NCBI GenBank assembly: GCA_030673645.1
Contig: DAOVIO010000099.1
Coordinates: 1 to 14,752, forward strand
Length of the DNA: 14,752 nucleotides
From: JAGLSB01 sp023135955
GTDB taxonomy: Bacteria > Bacteroidota > Bacteroidia > Bacteroidales > GCA-2748055
Reading direction: 5' to 3'
Shown: positions 7,155-14,605 of the stretch, one piece after another
Position numbering within the stretch: the stretch's first letter is position 1
Layout: each line of letters begins with the position of its first letter
Notes under the pieces: generated by a model
Database searches by the model: none
Told to the model about the DNA's origin: nothing
What the model saw: the letters and a program-made list of their open reading frames with translations, nothing else
Translations under genes and position numbers: made by a program

Positions 7155-10100
7155 ATGAGTGAAGAAATTCTAAAAGCACTAATGCAACTTTTTGCCATCA
7201 TAACTAAACAAGATGGAGGGGTTGAAGAAAACGAGATTAAATATGTGTGGACCTTCCTTAAAACACAACTTGGAGAATCGGGAGCTGATAAATATTTTGA
7301 GCTTTTTCATGAAGCCGCAGATATTGACAACAAAAAGAAAAAAGAAAAGCTTACTTCTGTTGTTGATTCCGTTCGAATTCTTGGTATTTGCAGAAAAATC
7401 AACAAAACACTTAATCTTGGTCAGAAATATGTCGTTTTGGTAAGATTATTTGAATTGATTGCATCAGATCAAAAATTTACAGCTCAACGAATGGCTATAA
7501 TAACTACTGTAGCCGATGTGTTTAAAATCAATAAAGAGAATTTTTCCTCTGTTGAAGCATTCGCCGTAGAAAAAGACTTCGAGCAGGAAAAGAATGAAAA
7601 TATTCTGCAGTTTAATAGTCATCAGGATTTATCTGAAAGTCAAAAAGATGTAAAATTTTCAGGGACAAAAAAAGATATTCTTATCCTATTAATCAGGGAT
7701 GTAAACCTCTACTTTATTAAATATTCAGGAACTGGCGAATTATTCCTGAATGGCCTTGTACTCCATAAAAACAGGATTTACCTCTTTTCCAAGGGAAGTA
7801 CTCTGAAACTGCCTCAGGGAAAACCTTTGTATTATAGCGATATCACAGCTTACTTCCTGTATTCTTCATCGGAGGACAAAATTCTTTTTGAAGCTGAAAA
7901 TATCAATTATTACTTCAATAATGGGGTTCTTGGATTAAAAAACATATCGATTTCTGCCAATCATGGAAATATGATTGCTCTTATGGGATCTAGCGGGACA
8001 GGAAAAACAACACTGCTGAATGTTCTCTCAGGAATAGAGAAGCCTACCAGTGGCGTGGTTAAAATAAACGGGCTAAATATCAATGAAAAAAACACTGAAC
8101 TTTCAGGTACAATCGGATATATTCCACAAGATGATTTGCTTATTGAAGAGCTTACGGTTTTTGAAAACCTTTACTATAATGCTCGTTTCTGCTTTAATAA
8201 TTTAAGCGATAAAGAAATCAGGGAAAAAGTTGACCAGACTCTCGATAGTCTGGGCCTGCTTAATAGAAAGGAATTAAAAGTAGGAAGCCCGTTTAATAAA
8301 ACTATTAGTGGCGGACAAAGAAAGCGATTAAATATTGCTTTGGAGCTTATCAGAGAGCCTTCTATTTTATTTGTAGACGAGCCTACTTCAGGACTTTCTT
8401 CACGCGATTCAGAAATTGTGATGGATCTGCTCAGGGAATTGACTCTAAAAGGTAAATTGATTTTCGTTGTAATTCATCAGCCTTCCTCCGAGATTTTTAA
8501 AATGTTCGATCATGTAATAATTCTTGATGTCGGAGGTATGATGATCTACCATGGAAATCCGATTGAAGCAGTAATGTATTTTAAGCTACTCGATAATCAG
8601 ATCAACTCCAATATGGGAGAATGCCCATCTTGTGGTACGGTAAATCCTGAGCTTATTTTTAATATCATGGAAGCCCGTATAGTAGATGAATACGGTGATT
8701 ACACAAAAACAAGAAAGATAAATCCGGAACAATGGGAACAATTTTTTAACAATAATCGAGATGAAGGCAAAAAAACTGTTCCTACAGAAAAACTGAAAAA
8801 GAATCTAATAATCCCAAATTGGTTCAACCAACTCAAAATATATTTCCAAAGAGACTTTAAATCTAAAATAAGTAATACGCAATATGTCTTATTGAGTATG
8901 CTCGAAGCCCCAATCATTGGATTTATGCTTGCTTATATTATTCGCTATATTGCCGATCCAGAATCGGATATATACATATTCAGGGAAAATGAGAATATCC
9001 CTATATATATTTTTATGGCCCTTATCGTTGCTGTTTTTCTGGGACTAACACTAAGTGCTGAAGAAATTTTCAGGGATAGAAAAAATCTGAAGAGAGAAAA
9101 ATTTCTCAATCTTAGCCACTCAGGTTACCTGGTATCCAAAGTGTTAATCCTCTTTCTGATTTCAGCCATTCAATCTTTTCTATTCGTCATTATTGCCAAT
9201 TCAATACTGGAATTAAAACAAATGCTTTTCCCATATTGGTTTGCCATGTTTACTACAGCAGCCTTTGCAAATATGTTGGGACTGAATATTTCTTCCACAT
9301 TTAATTCAGCAATTACTATATATATAGTCATTCCCTTGCTTATTATTCCGATGATGATACTAAGCGGCGCAATGTTTTCTTTCGAAAAACTTAATCGTAA
9401 TATCTCCAGAATTGATAAAGTGCCGGTCCTCGCCGAATTCATGCCAACAAAATGGTCGTATGAAGCACTAATGGTTAATCAGTTTAAGAATAATTTTTTT
9501 AATGTTAATTTCTATGAGCTCGATAAAAATATTAATAATGCCGATTTCAAGCAATCATATTATCTGCCCGAACTTGAAAAGAGAATCAGAATGGTAAAAC
9601 AGGAATTTCAACTTACAGGAAACATTGAAAAAAACCGGGACAATCTTCTTCTGCTTAATAATGAACTAAACGCTGAAGGTTTACTGGTGGAAAATGTGCA
9701 AATTCCTGAGAAAATATTTTTCAATCCAGATTCTTTCAGTCTTGACGAAGCCAGAGAAGCTGAAAATATGATTGCAGATCTTAAAATGCACTATATGAAC
9801 GTTTTTAGCAGTGAAAACAAAATGAAAAATAATAAGGTGGAAAATCTGCTGAAAAACCTGAAAGACACTTATTATAGTTACCTCGATGATTATCATAATG
9901 AAAGCGTTTCTGATCACGTGCGGAAAGTCTATGAAAGAAAAAAGATTGTCGAATTCGATCATCGACTAGTTAGAATGATTGATCCGGTTTATCTGGATCC
10001 TTTACCTTCAGGATATTTGAGCTTCAGAACCCATTTTTATGCTCCAAAAAAGTATTTTGCTGGCAGATATTTTGAAACATATAACTTCAACATGACTATT

Positions 10101-10199
10101 ATCTGGATACTAACATTAGCTTTATACATATGTCTTTATTTTGACCTGCTCAAGAAAATAATCAATTTTAACTGGTGGAGAAAGAAAACTTTTTATTAA
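7155..10199 (+). CDS. TerB-like / ABCG-type ABC exporter fusion
   Basis: This 1014-residue protein has several parts. Residues about 5-135 are helical and resemble TerB (LMQLFAIITKQDGGVEENEI at 9-28 and LFELIASDQKFTAQR at 98-112 are two acidic-motif repeats). Residues about 170-250 form a beta-rich linker with FLNGLVLHKNR, vaguely FHA-like. The ATPase has Walker A GSSGTGKTT (278-286), Q-loop GYIPQDD (321-327), signature ISGGQRKR (384-391), Walker B ILFVDEPTSGLSS (404-416) and switch His441. A CPSCG motif follows at 490-494. The membrane domain has TM helices near 577-598, 616-635, 659-685, 692-712, 719-741 and 979-997. The ATPase precedes the membrane domain, as in ABCG exporters, so a homodimer is expected. 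About 235 residues between the last two helices are probably extracytoplasmic. The substrate is unknown. It follows the SiaC gene by 18 nt and may be the output that SiaC controls (inference). Confidence 0.9.
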   Translation: MSEEILKALMQLFAIITKQDGGVEENEIKYVWTFLKTQLGESGADKYFELFHEAADIDNKKKKEKLTSVVDSVRILGICRKINKTLNLGQKYVVLVRLFELIASDQKFTAQRMAIITTVADVFKINKENFSSVEAFAVEKDFEQEKNENILQFNSHQDLSESQKDVKFSGTKKDILILLIRDVNLYFIKYSGTGELFLNGLVLHKNRIYLFSKGSTLKLPQGKPLYYSDITAYFLYSSSEDKILFEAENINYYFNNGVLGLKNISISANHGNMIALMGSSGTGKTTLLNVLSGIEKPTSGVVKINGLNINEKNTELSGTIGYIPQDDLLIEELTVFENLYYNARFCFNNLSDKEIREKVDQTLDSLGLLNRKELKVGSPFNKTISGGQRKRLNIALELIREPSILFVDEPTSGLSSRDSEIVMDLLRELTLKGKLIFVVIHQPSSEIFKMFDHVIILDVGGMMIYHGNPIEAVMYFKLLDNQINSNMGECPSCGTVNPELIFNIMEARIVDEYGDYTKTRKINPEQWEQFFNNNRDEGKKTVPTEKLKKNLIIPNWFNQLKIYFQRDFKSKISNTQYVLLSMLEAPIIGFMLAYIIRYIADPESDIYIFRENENIPIYIFMALIVAVFLGLTLSAEEIFRDRKNLKREKFLNLSHSGYLVSKVLILFLISAIQSFLFVIIANSILELKQMLFPYWFAMFTTAAFANMLGLNISSTFNSAITIYIVIPLLIIPMMILSGAMFSFEKLNRNISRIDKVPVLAEFMPTKWSYEALMVNQFKNNFFNVNFYELDKNINNADFKQSYYLPELEKRIRMVKQEFQLTGNIEKNRDNLLLLNNELNAEGLLVENVQIPEKIFFNPDSFSLDEAREAENMIADLKMHYMNVFSSENKMKNNKVENLLKNLKDTYYSYLDDYHNESVSDHVRKVYERKKIVEFDHRLVRMIDPVYLDPLPSGYLSFRTHFYAPKKYFAGRYFETYNFNMTIIWILTLALYICLYFDLLKKIINFNWWRKKTFY

Positions 10200-10481
10200 A
10201 TTTGGATTTTTCGAAAATACCTGAAGTGGTTTTAAGTTATAGTTTATAGAGGTTCTTTTGCGTGTTAATTGAAGATTAGTTTATTGTGAATCTGAGATTG
10301 GAAACTGGTTACTGGGAAGAATACCAGCAAATAACCAGTGCCTATCAACTCCAGGATGAAAGCTTAACGACTGAAAGGAGCTAATCCTGCACCTGGCAAC
10401 TTACAAAATAACAATTGAAAACAATATAAATTAAATAGACTATTATTTGAAAACCAAGGCTAAATATTCCATTAGAATAAA
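10200..10481. other. Structured gap between the ABC gene and the lipoprotein gene
   Basis: There is no gene in these 282 bases. A GC-richer block at about 10304-10396 holds nested inverted repeats (listed separately). The flanks are AT-rich. The gap is large compared with the 3 and 18 nt spacings before it, so the two downstream genes may have their own promoter or depend on processing here. No exact TAnnTTTG element lies just upstream of 10482. Confidence 0.5.
10304..10396. repeat. Two consecutive inverted-repeat structures (possible ncRNA or degenerate repeat element)
   Basis: The first hairpin pairs ACTGGTTA (10304-10311) with TAACCAGT (10332-10339), with inner CTGG (10312-10315) and CCAG (10324-10327). 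The second pairs CAGGAT (10352-10357) with ATCCTG (10384-10389), enclosing AGCT/AGCT; CCAGG at 10351-10355 could alternatively pair with CCTGG at 10392-10396. The block is more GC-rich than its flanks and lacks a T tract, so it is not a standard terminator. It could be a fossil palindromic repeat or a structured leader of the lipoprotein transcript. Confidence 0.4.
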
Positions 10482-11375
10482 ATGTTAAAAAAAGTAGCTT
10501 ATATCGTCATTTTAATTTCTTTTTTTTCAGCCTGTAAAGGCCCGAATAATGAATTAGATATGCCCGGATATGAAATGGCTACCGGGGATTTTCAAATTCC
10601 TGAAGACGCTATGGAGGATATCATTCAGAATATATCTTCTCCAATTGAAATGGCTGCCTTAATCAAGGATTTGGGACTTGCTTTTTCAGACCAATATCTT
10701 TCAAATCTGGATAATGTAGATAATTATGCCTCTAGTTTTAAAATGGCCTACACTCTTGGAATGCTAGGCGCAGATCTTGGATATCTGAACGTTTATGAAA
10801 GAACGGGGGCATCGGTTAGTTATCTGGCCGCCATAAACAGATTAGCTGACGGATTAAAAGTGTCACAATTTTTTGATTTCAACACTATAAAAAGACTGGC
10901 AACAAGCAATTCAAATCTTGATTCGCTTATATTCATGTCTGTTCACAGTTTTAATAAAATGGATAGTCATTTGCAAAAAACGAATAGATCTAATCTTAGT
11001 GCACTGATGATTGCAGGCGTTTGGATTGAAGGCATGTATCAGATTACCCAGGTATCTGTAGATCAGAGTGACCCCATTTTGTCAGAATATATTGGAGAGC
11101 AAAAACATATATTAAATAACCTTCTTCTTATCCTCAAAAATTTTGAACGCGACGATCAATTTGCGGCAATAATTGCAGATTATGAGGAATTGAAGAAAAG
11201 CTTTGAAAATGTAAGCATAACTTATGAGATTTCAGATCCCGAACCTGTTGAACAGGAAAATGGAATGCTTATTGTTATTCAACAAGAAACAAGTATAGTT
11301 AGTATTAGTGATGAGGTTCTTTCAGAAATAATTGAAAAAACCAAGACTCTTAGAAACAAGCATCAAATGCTATAA
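10482..11375 (+). CDS. Lipoprotein of unknown function
   Basis: This 297-residue protein begins with a lipoprotein signal peptide ending FFSAC, with Cys18 as the lipid attachment site. The rest is predicted mainly helical and slightly acidic, with no enzyme motif I can recognise. Segments such as ISSPIEMAALIKDLG (51-65), SFKMAYTLGMLGADLGYLNVYER and LSALMIAGVWIEGMY suggest packed amphipathic helices. The C-terminal 40 residues (from about 257) look separate and carry a Val/Ile/Ser-rich strand and a final charged helix. It sits downstream of the TerB-ABC gene in the same direction, and its stop codon overlaps the next start by one base. It may be a periplasmic partner of the exporter (inference from position only). 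Confidence 0.82.
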   Translation: MLKKVAYIVILISFFSACKGPNNELDMPGYEMATGDFQIPEDAMEDIIQNISSPIEMAALIKDLGLAFSDQYLSNLDNVDNYASSFKMAYTLGMLGADLGYLNVYERTGASVSYLAAINRLADGLKVSQFFDFNTIKRLATSNSNLDSLIFMSVHSFNKMDSHLQKTNRSNLSALMIAGVWIEGMYQITQVSVDQSDPILSEYIGEQKHILNNLLLILKNFERDDQFAAIIADYEELKKSFENVSITYEISDPEPVEQENGMLIVIQQETSIVSISDEVLSEIIEKTKTLRNKHQML

Positions 11376-11824
11376 TGAAATTTAGAATTATTAAAATATC
11401 AGGGCTTTTATTAATCGTGTTGTTTACAATGACCAACATTAACGGACAAGATATACAAGATCTTGTTCAGAAATGTTCCGTTACAGCCGGTTCTGATGCT
11501 ACTTACCTAAAAGATTTTGTTGTGAAGCTTAATGCTGCAGGATCTGACAACAGACCGCCCATGTTTCGTCAGTCGCTGGCCTTAAGAAAAAATGTTACTT
11601 ATCGTTTTTCTATTTGCAATATGGATAATTCAGAAGGAGAAGCCATAATGCGTGTTTACGATCAGACAAAGCTAATTCTCAGCACCTGGTATCCCGATAC
11701 CGGAAAGGAATTTAACATCATTAATTTCAAGTGCATGAAAAGCGGCGTATACACTATCGTTATCAGTTTCAAAGAAGGCAAAAAGGGTGAGGCTATTGGT
11801 ATTCTTTCCTATGTGAGTAAATAG
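11375..11824 (+). CDS. Small secreted beta-rich protein of unknown function
   Basis: This 149-residue protein has a signal peptide (basic start MKFRIIK, hydrophobic stretch, likely cleavage after Gly24, before QDIQ). The mature part is beta-rich: LRKNVTYRFSICN (70-82), EAIMRVYDQTKLILSTWY (89-106), FKCMKSGVYTIVISF (118-132) and AIGILSYV (140-147). This is the pattern of a small jelly-roll or PPC-like sandwich, but I cannot assign a family. Mature cysteines are at 34, 81 and 120, so at most one disulfide plus a free thiol. Its ATG shares a base with the lipoprotein stop (TAATG), showing tight translational coupling and suggesting that the two products work together in the periplasm. Confidence 0.82.
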   Translation: MKFRIIKISGLLLIVLFTMTNINGQDIQDLVQKCSVTAGSDATYLKDFVVKLNAAGSDNRPPMFRQSLALRKNVTYRFSICNMDNSEGEAIMRVYDQTKLILSTWYPDTGKEFNIINFKCMKSGVYTIVISFKEGKKGEAIGILSYVSK

Positions 11825-11861
11825 AATTTCTTGTCGATATTTTCAATTATTACAATCTTAA

Positions 11862-11959
11862 CCTGACCTTTCAGGCCGTGTGTTTTGGGTGTTATTTATA
11901 TCCCAAGGCGTTGCCATGGGTAAATAGTTTGGATATACATTTTTTCGCCCTGAATGGGC
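11862..11959. repeat. REP-like palindromic intergenic repeat
   Basis: Three hairpins lie in a row in the gap between convergent genes: CCTGA/TCAGG (11862-11866, 11871-11875); CCCAAGGC, GTT loop, GCCATGGG (11902-11920, one mismatch); and GCCC/GGGC (11947-11950, 11956-11959). The wording, a CAAGGCGTTGCC-type stem flanked by CTTTCAGG and GCCCTGAA-type arms, resembles dispersed palindromes I recall from Bacteroidota genomes, some linked to REP-associated transposases. No transposase is present here. It may also terminate transcription from both sides, though no T tract directly follows a stem on the plus strand. Confidence 0.55.
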
Positions 11960-11988
11960 AACTTAAAAAACTCACAAAAAAGTCATGT

Positions 11989-12987
11989 TCAAACCCACAC
12001 AAAAATCTGGTTCAATCCATTAAAAATAAACACTATCAATATCATCCCAAACAATATTCGATTGCCTATTGTTTTCCTGGCATTATAAAAATAATTAGAC
12101 AAGATAAAAGCTACTGGTATGCCTATGATATAAGCAATTCCCATATCGAGGGATGAAAAAAATACAAATACAATAAGACTTATCACAAATATCCAGAAGA
12201 AAACCAGGTAATAATTTCGGATAAAGATTTTTCTGAACTGGAAAATATTCAGCATATAAATACTCGAAATCATAATAATGAGAAATAAAATTCCATTGAT
12301 AAGCCAAAATCCGAAATTCGTGATAAGCGGGATTTGAGCTACTATTAGATTTTCTTTCAACAAAAGGAAAATCTGCCAAGGGTACTCATCTCGTAAAAAA
12401 TCGATCCCAGCCACCATAAAAAGAGGAAGCACAATCCCTAAAACAGGCATTACTAACTCTCTCCAATCCACTTTTCGAAGGATAATTGCTGCGATCCATA
12501 TTACTGGCAGGAAAAGAATCAGTTTTGCATAGAAAAGAATACCCAGACCCAGAATTAATCCAGAATCAAAAAATCTATAGTTTTGACTGTCTTTATCATA
12601 AGTTTCAAAAAAGAAATTTATACTTATTATCAAAAACAAAGAGCCAACTATGGCTGATGAGAAATGTTGCAATCCAGGATAAAAACTAGCTATAAGTAAA
12701 AAAAACAGAGCAGGTAAGAAGTTTCTGTGATGCAATAGTATATATTTTCCACTTATCAATACAAGCAGGTATGATTGGAACAGTAAGAATATAGCTGCAA
12801 AAAATTTTGAAAGTAATAAATTATTCCCCAGAAAGCCTTCTATAAAAGAGTAAAGTATCATTGACTCCGATTTGGATATTGGAGGAGCCTCTGATTCTAA
12901 AAAAGATGGCAGCCACAAAATAGCCGTAAATAAAAAGATTAGAACTATACAAATGTTTCTATTGCTTGAAAACAATCTGAGTAACAT
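11989..12987 (-). CDS. Polytopic membrane protein, DUF6427-like
   Basis: This 332-residue, very hydrophobic protein has about nine to eleven predicted TM helices, among them 11-28, 58-80, 91-102, 112-127, 155-170, 178-194, 224-247, 260-278, 283-300 and 311-328. The start MLLRLFSSNR followed by a first helix resembles DUF6427 proteins, and members of that family are often found beside purD in Bacteroidota, as here. A conserved-looking loop lies after the first helix (LPSFLESEAPPISKSESM). No catalytic motif is recognisable; the overall layout recalls polytopic glycosyltransferase-C or flippase-like proteins, but that is speculation. The start lies 25 nt after the purD stop, so both are probably one transcript. 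Confidence 0.8.
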   Translation of the reverse strand: MLLRLFSSNRNICIVLIFLFTAILWLPSFLESEAPPISKSESMILYSFIEGFLGNNLLLSKFFAAIFLLFQSYLLVLISGKYILLHHRNFLPALFFLLIASFYPGLQHFSSAIVGSLFLIISINFFFETYDKDSQNYRFFDSGLILGLGILFYAKLILFLPVIWIAAIILRKVDWRELVMPVLGIVLPLFMVAGIDFLRDEYPWQIFLLLKENLIVAQIPLITNFGFWLINGILFLIIMISSIYMLNIFQFRKIFIRNYYLVFFWIFVISLIVFVFFSSLDMGIAYIIGIPVAFILSNYFYNARKTIGNRILFGMILIVFIFNGLNQIFVWV

Positions 12988-13011
12988 ATATCTGTTTTAA
13001 ATTTCGGTTTT

Positions 13012-14295
13012 TTATAGAAGATCAAAACCTATATCCTTACGGTAATACTTCCCTTCAAAATTAATTATCTCTGTGTTTTTATAACAAGTCTTCAGAGCTT
13101 CATGCATATTCTTGCCCAGAGCTGTAACTGCAATTACTCTTCCTCCATTTGTAACAACATTATTCCTGCTATTTTCAGAACCAAAAGCTGTTCCTGCATG
13201 AAAAACCATACAGTCATCAACTTCATTTAATCCGGAAATCTCTTTTCCTTTTTCGTAATTACCTGGATATCCACCCGAAACGAGCATAACAGTAGTTGCA
13301 GTTCTATCATCAATTTCCAGCACTTTTTCTGAAAGCCTGGATTCACCAGTGGCAATTAGTATCTCCAGCAGATCTGACTTGATGCGCGGGAGTACTACCT
13401 CTGTTTCCGGATCGCCCATTCGCACGTTATATTCTATTACAATCGGTTCGCCTTTTACATTCATCAAACCAATAAAAACAAATCCCTTGTATTTAATCCC
13501 ATCTTTTTTCAGTCCGTCGATAGTTGGCTTTACAATCCTTTCCTCCACCTTTTCTAGAAAAGCACCCTGAGCAAAATGTACTGGAGAAACAGCCCCCATT
13601 CCACCAGTATTCAATCCGGTATCACCCTCACCAATGCGTTTATAATCTTTTGCTTCGGGAAGAATCAAATATGAATCTCCATCGGTAAGCACAAAAACAG
13701 AAAGCTCTATTCCTGAAAGAAATTCTTCTATAACAACTTTGTCGCCGGCTTTCCCAAATTTCCCGTTTAGCATATTTTCCAGCTCCTGTTTAGCTTCAGA
13801 AAGATCATTCAGGATAAGCACACCTTTCCCGGCAGCAAGTCCGTCTGCTTTCAGAACATATGGAGCATACAATCCATTCAGAAAATCTTTCCCTTCCTCA
13901 ATGCTATTTTTATCAAAGCATTTATAAGCAGCAGTAGGAATATTATGTCTGTACATAAATTCCTTGGCAAAATCTTTGCTTCCTTCGAGAGTGGCACCAT
14001 GTGTATCCGGACCAACAACCAGAACCTTTTTCAAATCTTTGTCGCTTTCAATAAAATCTGTTACACCGGCAACAAGCGGTGCTTCGGGACCGACTACCAC
14101 TAGCCCAATTTCCTTTTCAAGAATATGCTTTTTCAGGTTTACAAAATCCGTAGGATTCAAATCCAGATTTATACCATTTTCAGGCGTACCGGCATTTCCG
14201 GGAGCAATATAAAGTTTTTTGTTTAGTGAACTCTGAGCAATTTTGAAGGCCAAAGCGTGCTCGCGGCCTCCAGATCCAAGGATGAGGGTGTTCAT
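13012..14295 (-). CDS. purD: Phosphoribosylamine-glycine ligase (GAR synthetase)
   Basis: The enzyme joins 5-phosphoribosylamine and glycine using ATP, the second step of de novo purine synthesis, in the cytoplasm. Translation from ATG at 14295 gives 427 residues, the usual PurD length. Visible motifs are ILGSGGREHALA (5-16), PGNAGT (32-37), GPEAPLVAG (69-77), the ATP-grasp segment KADGLAAGKGV (149-159), DYKRIGEGDTGLNTGGMG (217-234) and the metal/ATP-binding stretch EYNVRMGDPETE (288-299, with Asn290 and Asp295). An in-frame upstream ATG at 14373 would add 26 residues unlike the family, and that extension would run through the promoter element at 14312-14319, so the shorter start is chosen. 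It heads a two-gene unit with the DUF6427-like protein. Confidence 0.97.
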   Translation of the reverse strand: MNTLILGSGGREHALAFKIAQSSLNKKLYIAPGNAGTPENGINLDLNPTDFVNLKKHILEKEIGLVVVGPEAPLVAGVTDFIESDKDLKKVLVVGPDTHGATLEGSKDFAKEFMYRHNIPTAAYKCFDKNSIEEGKDFLNGLYAPYVLKADGLAAGKGVLILNDLSEAKQELENMLNGKFGKAGDKVVIEEFLSGIELSVFVLTDGDSYLILPEAKDYKRIGEGDTGLNTGGMGAVSPVHFAQGAFLEKVEERIVKPTIDGLKKDGIKYKGFVFIGLMNVKGEPIVIEYNVRMGDPETEVVLPRIKSDLLEILIATGESRLSEKVLEIDDRTATTVMLVSGGYPGNYEKGKEISGLNEVDDCMVFHAGTAFGSENSRNNVVTNGGRVIAVTALGKNMHEALKTCYKNTEIINFEGKYYRKDIGFDLL

Positions 14296-14311
14296 GTTTT
14301 TTGGGTTTTTA

Positions 14312-14319
14312 CAAAGGTA
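14312..14319 (-). promoter_or_regulatory. -7 promoter element (TACCTTTG) for purD
   Basis: On the minus strand these bases are TACCTTTG, a full match to TAnnTTTG, 16 nt before the purD ATG. The transcript would have a leader of roughly 10 nt. A clear -33 TTG is missing at the usual distance. The position right ahead of a housekeeping gene makes it credible. Confidence 0.55.
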
Positions 14320-14400
14320 GGAAAAAGATTGAAAAGTGAGGAAGAGAAGAGGTGATGCCGTGATGTCGGACACGCATACGGGGCTTCGGCTACTTCGACT

Positions 14401-14446
14401 ATCGCTCAGTAACCGAATCGCTCAGTAACCGAACCACTCAGCCACC
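14401..14446. repeat. 16-bp tandem duplication plus degenerate third copy
   Basis: ATCGCTCAGTAACCGA occurs twice head to tail (14401-14416 and 14417-14432), followed by a decayed copy (ACCACTCAGCCACC, 14433-14446) and preceded by CTTCGGCTACTTCGACT. This resembles the TTCGACT/CGCTCAG-type short repeats dispersed between genes in Bacteroidota and Cyanobacteria. No gene is associated. Confidence 0.8.
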
Positions 14447-14605
14447 TTTGTTTAGTCGTTTCTTTAACTATCTTTTCTCTTATAGTCCTTATTTTGTGTC
14501 TTTAGTTGCTTCTATCTATGTGGTCACTTCAAGCTTTTCTGGTTCCTCAAACTCTTCGGTTGCAGAGGCCGCCGAAGCAATCCAAATCACCCTCTCCCAT
14601 GCGAA

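Noticed and set aside
9681..9962. Minus-strand 93-codon open frame inside the ABC gene
   Set aside because: Shadow of the real plus-strand gene; hydrophobic low-complexity translation and no independent context.
10197..10204. TAAATTTG match at the end of the ABC gene as promoter for the lipoprotein gene
   Set aside because: It overlaps the stop codon, lies about 280 nt from the next start and is a likely chance match in AT-rich DNA.
11878..12156. Plus-strand 92-codon open frame
   Set aside because: It covers the palindromic repeat and the 3' end of the membrane-protein gene on the other strand; no recognisable protein features.
14296..14373. N-terminal extension of purD from an upstream in-frame ATG
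   Set aside because: The extra 26 residues do not belong to PurD, and the extension would pass through the TACCTTTG promoter element; the start at 14295 gives the classical N-terminus.
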